The position numbers and the translations under genes are program-made. From an uncultured Lachnospiraceae bacterium (GTDB lineage Bacteria; Bacillota; Clostridia; Lachnospirales; Lachnospiraceae): a DNA stretch of 8,209 bases. The DNA is taken from NCBI GenBank assembly GCA_949051815.1, contig CARQVR010000090.1, forward strand, positions 1 to 8,209, in the 5' to 3' direction. Shown one piece after another: positions 1 through 5,513 of this stretch. The notes below the pieces were generated by a model that saw only the letters and a list, made by a program, of their open reading frames with translations, was not told the origin of the DNA and did not search any database. Numbering within the stretch: the stretch's first letter is position 1; each line of letters opens with the position of its first letter.

Positions 1-28
1 AAATCATATCCATAATCATCATGTCCTT

Positions 29-208
29 TCATTTAATTCTATCAATAGCATAGAAGATATTTTTGAAGATTTCATAAAGAAAATATAGCAGGGTGAATGA
101 ATACGGCAAAAAGACCAGTACCACGATACCAATAGCAAGGCAGATACTTCCGTGATAATGGTGGTATTGTCGCCGCTTGCGGGTCTGTTCTTCCCGTGGT
201 GGTAACAG
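29..208 (-). CDS. possible small membrane-protein ORF or gene remnant
   Basis: The minus strand stays open from 208 down to a TGA at 29-31 and encodes about 59 residues. The N-terminal third is polar and basic, with the cluster RKRR and a run of His and Tyr. It is followed by a clear hydrophobic segment (GSICLAIGIVVLVFLPYSF, residues about 20-38) and a C-terminal stretch ending AIDRIK, which looks like a real membrane-protein tail rather than random translation. There is no in-frame ATG, GTG or TTG before the hydrophobic segment, and the frame is closed by a stop at 218-220. It may therefore be the 3' remnant of a degraded gene, or a gene with an unusual start. An AGGA at 27-24 followed by ATG codons at 19-17 and 13-11 suggests another leftward gene begins just before the window edge. 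Family unknown. Confidence 0.25.
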   Translation of the reverse strand: MLPPREEQTRKRRQYHHYHGSICLAIGIVVLVFLPYSFTLLYFLYEIFKNIFYAIDRIK

Positions 209-209
209 A

Positions 210-215
210 ATTATA
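210..215 (-). promoter_or_regulatory. leftward -10 box
   Basis: On the minus strand bases 215-210 read TATAAT, a perfect sigma-A type -10. The matching -35 about 17 bases upstream is poor (ATCAAT). It would start a transcript near 203, running into the small leftward ORF. Confidence 0.3.
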
Positions 216-217
216 TT

Positions 218-229
218 TTATTGCAATAA
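218..229. promoter_or_regulatory. 12-bp perfect palindrome, possible operator
   Basis: TTATTGCAATAA is its own reverse complement. It lies 2 bases upstream of the leftward -10 box and 4 bases before a rightward -35-like TTGATT. That is a position where a dimeric repressor could block both directions. The base composition is AT-rich, so chance is a real alternative. Confidence 0.3.
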
Positions 230-233
230 TTTA

Positions 234-261
234 TTGATTTTTCACGGTTTTTTTGTAAAAA
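234..261 (+). promoter_or_regulatory. candidate rightward promoter for the cofE-like operon
   Basis: TTGATT (234-239) and TAAAAA (256-261) are separated by 16 bases and match the sigma-A consensus 4/6 each. An alternative -10 is TATACT at 310-315, which lacks a good -35. Either would drive the CofE-like gene that starts at 358. Confidence 0.25.
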
Positions 262-278
262 TAAGAGAGGATGCATGG

Positions 279-316
279 CAGTATAGTGGTTGATTCCGTA
301 AACGGTCCGTATACTG
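279..316 (+). repeat. 7-bp inverted repeat in the 5' leader
   Basis: CAGTATA (279-285) is the reverse complement of TATACTG (310-316). The 24 bases between them include the short arms ccgt/acgg/ccgt. This could be a weak hairpin or a spaced regulator site in front of the CofE-like gene. No U-tract follows it. Confidence 0.2.
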
Positions 317-357
317 TTCAGGAAGAAATAATTTCGCAAGAGAGAAGGGATTAACAA

Positions 358-1548
358 ATGGAAAGAAAAGTAGGAACGGTATCGAGAGGCATACGCTGCC
401 CGATCATCAGACAAGGGGATGATTTGGCGAAGATTGTTGTGGACAGTGTTATGGACGCGTCGGCGGAGGATGGATTTGAGATCCGCGACAGGGATGTAAT
501 CGCGGTGACGGAGTCCGTCGTGGCCAGAGCACAGGGTAATTACGCGTCAGTGGAGGCGATTGCCACAGATGTGCGGGAGAAGCTTGGCGGGGAAACGATA
601 GGCGTTATTTTCCCTATTTTATCAAGAAACCGCTTTGCGATCTGCTTAAGAGGCATCGCAATGGGAGCGAAAAAGATCGTGCTGATGCTCAGTTATCCCA
701 GCGATGAAGTGGGCAATGAGCTTGTTTCGCTGGATCAGTTAGATCAGGCGAAGATCAACCCTTACAGCGATGTACTGACACTGGAAAAATACCGTGAGCT
801 CTTCGGAGAGAATAAGCATCCGTTTACGGGTGTGGATTATGTGGCGTACTATGAAGAGCTGATCAAAGAAGCGGGCGCGGAGGTGGAGGTTATCTTTGCC
901 AACGACTGCCGCAGCATTCTTCCCCACACGAAAAAGGTGATAAACTGCGATATTCACACGAGAGCGCGCACGAAGAGGATTCTTAAGGAAGCGGGGGCGG
1001 AAGCGGTGCTCGGGCTTGACGATATTCTTAACCAGCCTGTAAACGGAAGCGGATGCAATGAAAAATATGGTCTGCTCGGTTCCAACAAGTCCACCGAAGA
1101 CACAATCAAGCTGTTCCCGAGGGAGTGCACCGGTCTGGTACTGGATATCCAGAAAGCTGTTCTTGACAGAACCGGGAAACATGTAGAAGTTATGGTGTAC
1201 GGTGACGGCGCGTTTAAAGATCCGGTAGGAAAAATATGGGAGCTTGCAGACCCCTGCGTTTCTCCTGCCAGCACACCGGGGCTGGATGGTACGCCCAATG
1301 AAGTGAAGTTAAAATATCTGGCGGATAATGATTTTAAGGACTTGTCCGGAGAGGCGCTCAAGGAAGCGATTTCTGACCGGATCAGGGAGAAGAAGGACAA
1401 TCTGGTAGGCGATATGGCGTCTCAGGGCACAACGCCGAGACGGCTGACGGATCTGATTGGTTCTCTGTGCGACCTGACAAGCGGTTCGGGCGACAAGGGT
1501 ACGCCGGTGGTTTTGATTCAGGGATATTTTGATAATTATGTGAGTTAG
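358..1548 (+). CDS. CofE-like coenzyme F420-0:L-glutamate ligase family protein
   Basis: This 396-residue cytoplasmic protein belongs to the F420_ligase (CofE) fold family. In archaea and actinobacteria that family adds gamma-linked glutamates to coenzyme F420 using GTP. Visible family features are the N-terminal strand-turn region ending DVIAVTESVVARAQGN (residues 46-61), the ILSRNRFAICLRGIAMGA region (87-104) in place of the archaeal Arg-Thr-Arg-His segment, and the late VYGDGAFKDPVGKIWELADP motif (280-299). It is clearly longer than archaeal CofE (about 250 residues), with an extra middle block and a tail. This is the form seen in clostridia that do not make F420, so the real substrate is unknown. 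The start is supported by AAGGGA at 345-350, 7 bases before ATG. It is first in a likely operon with the hydroxyacid dehydrogenase and mtaD. Family call fairly sure; reaction unsure. Confidence 0.8.
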   Translation: MERKVGTVSRGIRCPIIRQGDDLAKIVVDSVMDASAEDGFEIRDRDVIAVTESVVARAQGNYASVEAIATDVREKLGGETIGVIFPILSRNRFAICLRGIAMGAKKIVLMLSYPSDEVGNELVSLDQLDQAKINPYSDVLTLEKYRELFGENKHPFTGVDYVAYYEELIKEAGAEVEVIFANDCRSILPHTKKVINCDIHTRARTKRILKEAGAEAVLGLDDILNQPVNGSGCNEKYGLLGSNKSTEDTIKLFPRECTGLVLDIQKAVLDRTGKHVEVMVYGDGAFKDPVGKIWELADPCVSPASTPGLDGTPNEVKLKYLADNDFKDLSGEALKEAISDRIREKKDNLVGDMASQGTTPRRLTDLIGSLCDLTSGSGDKGTPVVLIQGYFDNYVS

Positions 1549-1578
1549 TGAAACGGTCGAAGGAAAACAGGATATCAC

Positions 1579-1584
1579 AGGAGG
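1579..1584 (+). promoter_or_regulatory. Shine-Dalgarno that decides the dehydrogenase start
   Basis: AGGAGG lies 5 bases before the ATG at 1590. It favours that start over the in-frame GTG at 1548, which would overlap the previous stop codon and has no comparable site. Confidence 0.8.
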
Positions 1585-1589
1585 GCAAT

Positions 1590-2549
1590 ATGAAGCTGGT
1601 AGTTTTAGAGCGCAACAGTGTGGGAACGGACGTGGATGTGAGCTGCTTTGAAAAGTTTGGGGAAGTGGAATACTACCCGAATACGGTGGCGGAGAATACG
1701 GCGGAGCGGGTAAAGGACGCGGATATCGTTGTCGTGAACAAGGCGCCCATGAATGAGAGCACGCTTAAGGATGCGCCGAATGTAAAACTGATCTGTCTGT
1801 TTGCGACAGGTTTTGATAATGTGGATCTGGCATACTGCAAAAGCCGCGGCATCAAGGTTGCAAATGTGGTGAATTACAGCACGGCGGCAGTGGTACAGCA
1901 CACACTTCTGCTTGCGCTTGCGCTGGAGGAGAAGCTTGCCTTCTATGATGACTATGTGAAATCAGATACTTATGCGAGTCAGGAACGCTTTTCTAACTTC
2001 GACAGGCCCTTTGGTGAGTTTGAGGGAAAGACATGGGGCATTGTGGGCATGGGAAATATCGGCCGTGGGGTGGCTAAGGTTGCGCAGGCTCTGGGCTGCA
2101 GGGTAATCTTTTATTCCGCTTCCGGCAAGAGCACCTGCACGGAATATGAGCGGGTGGAGTTTGACGCGCTGCTGGCGCAGTCGGACATACTTTCCCTGCA
2201 CTGTCCGCTGAGTGACAGAACCAGAGGCCTCATCAATAAAGAAGCATTTTCTAAAATGAAAAAATCCGCCGTACTGGTCAATGTGGCGAGAGGCCCGGTG
2301 GTGGACACACAGGCGCTCTATGAGGCGCTGACGCAGGGCCAGATCGCGGCGGCGGGACTGGACGTGCTGGAGAAAGAGCCGATCAGCAGGGACAATCCGT
2401 TAAATGAGATCAAGGACAGTACGAAGCTGATCATCACCCCCCATATGGCGTGGGCGAGCACGGAGGCGCGAGGACGTCTGGTGGACGAAGTGGCGAAAAA
2501 CATACAGGCGTTTCTGGAAGGCGAAGACAGAAATGTAGTCAATAAATAA
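1590..2549 (+). CDS. D-isomer-specific 2-hydroxyacid dehydrogenase
   Basis: This 319-residue cytoplasmic NAD(P)-dependent oxidoreductase interconverts 2-oxoacids and D-2-hydroxyacids. The N-terminal catalytic half is residues 1-95 plus the C-terminus, and the Rossmann domain is about 96-285. The nucleotide loop is GIVGMGNIGRG (150-160). The catalytic Arg is in NVARGP (R234), the acid-base Glu in LDVLEKEP (E263) and the His in ITPHMAW (H285), so all three are present. At the end of the second Rossmann strand the usual NAD-selecting Asp is replaced in FYSASGK (174-180) by Ser followed by Ser, Gly and Lys. This pattern is more compatible with NADPH use or dual specificity. Length is normal for glycerate/hydroxypyruvate reductase-like members, but the substrate cannot be named. 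It sits 41 bases after the CofE-like gene and 74 before mtaD, probably in the same transcript. Confidence 0.88.
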   Translation: MKLVVLERNSVGTDVDVSCFEKFGEVEYYPNTVAENTAERVKDADIVVVNKAPMNESTLKDAPNVKLICLFATGFDNVDLAYCKSRGIKVANVVNYSTAAVVQHTLLLALALEEKLAFYDDYVKSDTYASQERFSNFDRPFGEFEGKTWGIVGMGNIGRGVAKVAQALGCRVIFYSASGKSTCTEYERVEFDALLAQSDILSLHCPLSDRTRGLINKEAFSKMKKSAVLVNVARGPVVDTQALYEALTQGQIAAAGLDVLEKEPISRDNPLNEIKDSTKLIITPHMAWASTEARGRLVDEVAKNIQAFLEGEDRNVVNK

Positions 2550-2623
2550 GACAGAGCTTATGGCGGTGCTGCGGGCTTTGGCGTATCATTTTGGGAGAGC
2601 GAACAGAAAAGAGGTAGCAGAAC

Positions 2624-3925
2624 ATGGGAATTATCATTGAAAATATACTGGCGGTGCTGCCGGAGGGAGCGGAGGACGTTATCCGGGAGACGACACTTTA
2701 TATCGAGGGGGACAAAATAACGGGTATCGGTGATAAGCCTGCGGGATTTACCGCCGATAAGGTGATTGACGGCACGGATAAGCTGGTGATTCCGGGTCTG
2801 GTTAACTGCCACACCCATTCCTATATGTCCTTTATGAGAAATGTGGCGGACGATCTCTCCTTTATGGACTGGCTGTTTGGCACCATCGACCCGATTGAGC
2901 AGCAGATGACGGACGAGGACACTTACTGGGGCGCGAATCTGGCGATCATCGAGATGATGAAGAGCGGGACCACTTGTTTTAACGATATGCAGATGAATAT
3001 TCACCAGACGACCCGTGCGGTGAAGGAGTCGGGTATGCGCGCGGTGATCTGCCGCGGTCTTGTGGGAAGCGGCAGCGACGAGGCGGGACAGTCCCGTCTG
3101 CGTCAGGCTTACGAGGAGAGAGACGCCGCGAAAGACTGCGACCGGCTTACCTTTAAGCTGGGACCTCATGCGCCTTACACTTGTGACGACGAATTTTTAA
3201 AGATCGTAGCGGCCGAGGCCAAAAAGGAGAACATGGGCATTCATGTGCATCTGTCGGAGAGCGAAAGTGAGATCTCCCAGATTCAGGAGAAGTATGGATG
3301 CACGCCGATTGCGCTGGCGGAGAAGTGCGGTATTTTCGATGTGCCCGCAATCGCGGCGCACTGTGTACAAGTGACGGATGAAGATATTGCTATTCTGAAA
3401 CGGAAAAATGTAAGCGTCGTGACCAACCCGGCCAGCAATATGAAGCTGGGGAACGGCTTTGCGCCTATAGCAAAAATGCTCGATGCGGGCGTTAATGTGT
3501 GTCTGGGTACGGACGGTGCGGCCAGCAACAACTGCCTGAATATGTTCCATGAGCTGAGTCTGCTGACACTGATCCACAAGGGCACGGGAAAAACACCCCA
3601 GTGCGTCAGCGCGAAAGAAGGTTTCCGCATTGCCACGATAAACGGTGCGAAAGCGCTTGGGCTGGAGAAGGAGACTGGTTCTATTGAAGTCGGCAAGAAG
3701 GCGGATCTTGCGATTCTCGATCTGAATACGCCGTCTCTCACGCCCAGGAATAATCTGATTGCCGGATTGTCCTATTCCGCCAACGGTTCCGAGGTGGATA
3801 CGGTTATCATCAACGGGCAGGTTACCATGGAAGGCCGGAAACTGCTGACCATAGATGAGAAGCTGGTTTACGGCAAGATTCAGGATATTATCGTCCGGAT
3901 GGGACTTGACAAAAAAACTTACTAA
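2624..3925 (+). CDS. mtaD: 5-methylthioadenosine/S-adenosylhomocysteine deaminase
   Basis: This 433-residue cytoplasmic zinc amidohydrolase removes the 6-amino group of S-adenosylhomocysteine, methylthioadenosine and related 5'-adenosines, giving the inosyl compound and ammonia. Metal ligands are visible: H63 and H65 in NCHTHS, H209 in HVHLSE with catalytic E212, H246 in AAHCV, and D297 in GTDGAASNN. By spacing against the remembered Thermotoga TM0936 structure, E92, R144, R158 and H182 (in GPHAPYT) would be the ribose, carboxylate and base contacts; the two arginines favour SAH. The composite beta-sandwich is formed by residues 1-56 and about 355-433. GAGGT at 2611-2615 precedes the ATG by 8 bases. 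It is the last gene of the upstream operon, with a terminator at its end. An ahcY homologue follows one gene later, suggesting joint SAH disposal. Guanine or chlorohydrolase-type relatives are less likely. Confidence 0.92.
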   Translation: MGIIIENILAVLPEGAEDVIRETTLYIEGDKITGIGDKPAGFTADKVIDGTDKLVIPGLVNCHTHSYMSFMRNVADDLSFMDWLFGTIDPIEQQMTDEDTYWGANLAIIEMMKSGTTCFNDMQMNIHQTTRAVKESGMRAVICRGLVGSGSDEAGQSRLRQAYEERDAAKDCDRLTFKLGPHAPYTCDDEFLKIVAAEAKKENMGIHVHLSESESEISQIQEKYGCTPIALAEKCGIFDVPAIAAHCVQVTDEDIAILKRKNVSVVTNPASNMKLGNGFAPIAKMLDAGVNVCLGTDGAASNNCLNMFHELSLLTLIHKGTGKTPQCVSAKEGFRIATINGAKALGLEKETGSIEVGKKADLAILDLNTPSLTPRNNLIAGLSYSANGSEVDTVIINGQVTMEGRKLLTIDEKLVYGKIQDIIVRMGLDKKTY

Positions 3926-3953
3926 TTAATTATGGAATTATAGAAGTTTTTTT
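3911..3953 (+). terminator. AT-rich rho-independent terminator after mtaD
   Basis: AAAAAAACTT (3911-3920) is the exact reverse complement of AAGTTTTTTT (3944-3953). The inner arms TAATT (3923-3927) and AATTA (3936-3940) add to the stem. The 5' arm lies inside the last codons of mtaD. The symmetric A- and T-tracts could work in both directions, but the stem has few GC pairs, so efficiency is uncertain. Confidence 0.55.
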
Positions 3954-3961
3954 GTTATAAT
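3953..3961 (+). promoter_or_regulatory. extended -10 promoter of the HDOD gene
   Basis: The sequence reads TG, one base, then TATAAT (3956-3961): a perfect -10 with the extended TGn motif. This explains the lack of a good -35. Transcription would begin near 3968-3970, just before the foldable leader. Confidence 0.65.
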
Positions 3962-3978
3962 CTACACATAAGCATTGA

Positions 3979-4102
3979 GCAGTGCACATCCGTCAGAAAA
4001 ACAGCGACGGAGAGCCTGCTCGCCGAAGCGGTTATTCTGACGGATGTATAGGGCGAAAGCCCGTGAGCGAGATGAAGCGAAGCGGAATCGAGCTTGCACT
4101 GC
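3979..4102 (+). other. highly foldable leader element (possible structured RNA or REP/MITE-like repeat)
   Basis: A closing stem GCAGTGCA (3979-3986) pairs with TGCACTGC (4095-4102). Stacked on it is a perfect 13-bp stem, ACATCCGTCAGAA (3986-3998) with TTCTGACGGATGT (4035-4047). The apical loop of that stem can form a smaller hairpin within 4008-4025. Next comes GGGC-GAAA-GCCC (4051-4062), a hairpin with a GNRA tetraloop. CGAGC (4089-4093) can also pair with GCTCG in the apical loop (4018-4022), giving a possible pseudoknot. Together this is a multi-branched fold lying between a strong promoter and the HDOD start codon. It matches no riboswitch class I recognise. It could instead be a dispersed palindromic repeat that landed here. 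Confidence 0.5.
3995..4019 (+). repeat. 25-bp direct repeat, copy 1
   Basis: This 25-base stretch, containing AACAGCGACGGAGAGCC, recurs exactly at 4111-4135, an offset of 116 bases. Copy 1 is partly inside the 13-bp stem of the leader element. Confidence 0.9.
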
Positions 4103-4147
4103 GGGGAAAAAGAAAAACAGCGACGGAGAGCCTGCACTGCGGGGAAA
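4095..4147 (+). repeat. 38-bp tandem duplication (1.4 copies) containing the second 25-bp repeat
   Basis: TGCACTGCGGGGAAA occurs at 4095-4109 and again at 4133-4147, giving a 38-base period. The second copy of the 25-bp repeat (4111-4135) bridges the two. The duplicated TGCACTGC gives the closing stem of the leader element (5' arm 3979-3986) two alternative partners. The arrangement looks like a local duplication within a repeat element. Confidence 0.8.
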
Positions 4148-4161
4148 GAGAAAGGTTATTT

Positions 4162-4170
4162 GGGGAGGGG
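4162..4170 (+). promoter_or_regulatory. Shine-Dalgarno of the HDOD gene
   Basis: GGGGAGGGG ends 7 bases before the ATG at 4178. It fixes that start against the in-frame TTG at 4094, which lies inside the repeat element. Confidence 0.75.
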
Positions 4171-4177
4171 AACGGAT

Positions 4178-5410
4178 ATGCTTGCTACACTAATACCATA
4201 TTTTGATAAGGACATGAAAGTTTCGGCTTACGCTTTGGCTTCACAGAGGGAAAACAGTCTATTGAATCCCCCGATTTTCGGCTCAAGCAGCCCGAACGGT
4301 CTCGCGGAGATCGAAGGCCTGGAAATCGTACATAATATCGGCATTGATACGTTGTCGCCGGGGACGGTTGTGCTGATTCCGGTGAGCCACATTGCGGTAT
4401 TTGCGGATCTGGAAGCGAAATGTGACGAGTTCCGTGGCAGGGTTGTACTGGCGTTTGATAACGAGGTGGAGAACAACGAAGCCTACAGAAAGCGGTTTGC
4501 ACAGTTGAAAGAAAAGGGCTATATGCTGGCGATGTCGAAGCTTCCTGTAAGCAGATATGAAGAAAACAGCGATCTGCTTAAGCTGATGGATTATGTTATT
4601 TTAGACCAGAAGGAAGTGGATATTTCCAAGGCTAAGATTTATTTCAAAAGGCAGCATCCGCATATCAGGATATGTGTGGGGAATATTGACAGTCAGGACA
4701 TTTTTGACAGTTTGAAGGATGATGAAGATCTTTACCGGTTTGAGGGTAAATTTTACCGCATTCCGATCACAAAGGGCGAGAACGAGGTCTCCCCGCTGAA
4801 AATTAATTATCTGGAGCTTATGAACATCGTGAACGCCCCGGATTTTGAGCTGACAAAGGCGGCGGATGTCATCGGACGCGATACTGCGCTCGTGGTGGAG
4901 CTTCTTAAGATGGTGAACCATATTGCGATCAATTCGCAGGTGACTTCCATCCGTCACGCGGCGGCGATTCTGGGACAGCGGGAATTGAAGAAGTGGATCA
5001 ATACCGTGATTACCAAGGAGCTTTGTGCGGACAGACCGAACGAGGTGGCGAGAACATCTATGCTCCGCGCGAAATTTATGGAATCTCTGGCTCCGGTATT
5101 CGGGCTGGGTATGAAGTCTGCAGAAGTATTTCTGATGGGGCTGTTTTCCATTTTGAATATTATTCTCAATATGCCTATGGAAGACGCGATGAAGATGGTT
5201 ACGGTCTCTAAGGAGATTGAGGACGCGCTGGTGCGGGGCACGGGAGATCTGGCAGGGATTTACTCCTTTGTGGTAAACTATGAGGCGGCGGACTGGCAGG
5301 AGATCAGCAGGCAGCTTATCGTGCTGAATGTGGACACCAACACGATTTATCAGGCGTACACCGAGACAGTCTGCTGGTATAAGGAGATGTTTTTCGAGAC
5401 AAGTGTATAA
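4178..5410 (+). CDS. degenerate EAL-like plus HDOD signal transduction protein (YuxH-like)
   Basis: This 410-residue soluble protein has two parts. Residues about 1-200 resemble a worn-down EAL barrel: GRVVLAFDNEVE (87-98) stands where active c-di-GMP phosphodiesterases carry their ligand acids, and the end GKFYRIPITKG (190-200) matches the family's 'GYFFSKP'-type close. No EAL motif or metal-binding set is visible, so catalysis is unlikely. Residues about 208-400 are an HDOD domain (KINYLELMNIVNAPDFELTKAADVI, then LLKMVNHIAINSQVTSIRHAAAILGQREL), a helical fold related to HD proteins but without the His-Asp pair. Such proteins are probably binding or scaffold regulators; partners are unknown. 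There are no membrane segments or signal peptide. It has its own extended -10 promoter and a long foldable leader, and it interrupts the mtaD-ahcY pair. The first ~40 residues do not fit a known domain. Confidence 0.78.
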   Translation: MLATLIPYFDKDMKVSAYALASQRENSLLNPPIFGSSSPNGLAEIEGLEIVHNIGIDTLSPGTVVLIPVSHIAVFADLEAKCDEFRGRVVLAFDNEVENNEAYRKRFAQLKEKGYMLAMSKLPVSRYEENSDLLKLMDYVILDQKEVDISKAKIYFKRQHPHIRICVGNIDSQDIFDSLKDDEDLYRFEGKFYRIPITKGENEVSPLKINYLELMNIVNAPDFELTKAADVIGRDTALVVELLKMVNHIAINSQVTSIRHAAAILGQRELKKWINTVITKELCADRPNEVARTSMLRAKFMESLAPVFGLGMKSAEVFLMGLFSILNIILNMPMEDAMKMVTVSKEIEDALVRGTGDLAGIYSFVVNYEAADWQEISRQLIVLNVDTNTIYQAYTETVCWYKEMFFETSV

Positions 5411-5470
5411 AGCATCACTTGTCTTGTGAGCATAAAATAATAAGTGATGATAGGACAGACGACCATCACT
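5395..5470 (+). promoter_or_regulatory. chain of three overlapping hairpins before ahcY
   Basis: Three inverted repeats share arms. A: 5395-5405 with 5416-5426 (11 pairs including one G-U, spanning the HDOD stop codon). B: CATCACTT (5413-5420) with AAGTGATG (5442-5449). C: AGTGATG (5443-5449) with CATCACT (5464-5470). A and B exclude each other, as do B and C. None is followed by a U-tract, so this is not an ordinary terminator. It could be an RNA switch, an mRNA-end stabiliser or an operator. Confidence 0.4.
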
Positions 5471-5475
5471 ATAAT
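5470..5475 (+). promoter_or_regulatory. -10 box for ahcY
   Basis: A perfect TATAAT is followed 38 bases later by the ahcY start codon. The -35 region at about 17 bases is poor, so it may need an activator or the gene may be read through from upstream. The box overlaps the last base of hairpin arm C. Confidence 0.4.
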
Positions 5476-5513
5476 AAAAATTCGGCTGATTAATATTTTA
5501 GGAGGACACTATC

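Noticed and set aside
1548..1589. GTG start for the hydroxyacid dehydrogenase overlapping the previous stop
   Set aside because: The extra 14 residues precede the conserved first strand, and AGGAGG is placed for ATG 1590.
2561..2660. 12-base repeat TGGCGGTGCTGC at 2561-2572 and 2649-2660
   Set aside because: It is short, one copy is in mtaD coding sequence made of common codons, and there is no structure around it. Chance is the simplest reading.
3979..4177. c-di-GMP riboswitch in front of the EAL-like/HDOD gene
   Set aside because: The context is tempting, but I cannot find the conserved GEMM core or its tetraloop-receptor pattern. The GAAA tetraloop alone is not diagnostic.
4094..4177. 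Longer start for the HDOD protein at TTG 4094
   Set aside because: The added 28 residues are lysine- and arginine-rich translation of the tandem repeat. The strong Shine-Dalgarno is just before ATG 4178.
3982..4206. 74-residue + strand reading frame across the repeat region
   Set aside because: It translates the foldable repeat element and runs over the HDOD start. It has no ribosome binding site and its composition is that of repeats.
5411..5513. SAM or SAH riboswitch before ahcY
   Set aside because: The gap is only about 100 bases and shows none of the conserved cores I know for these classes. Only simple inverted repeats are present.
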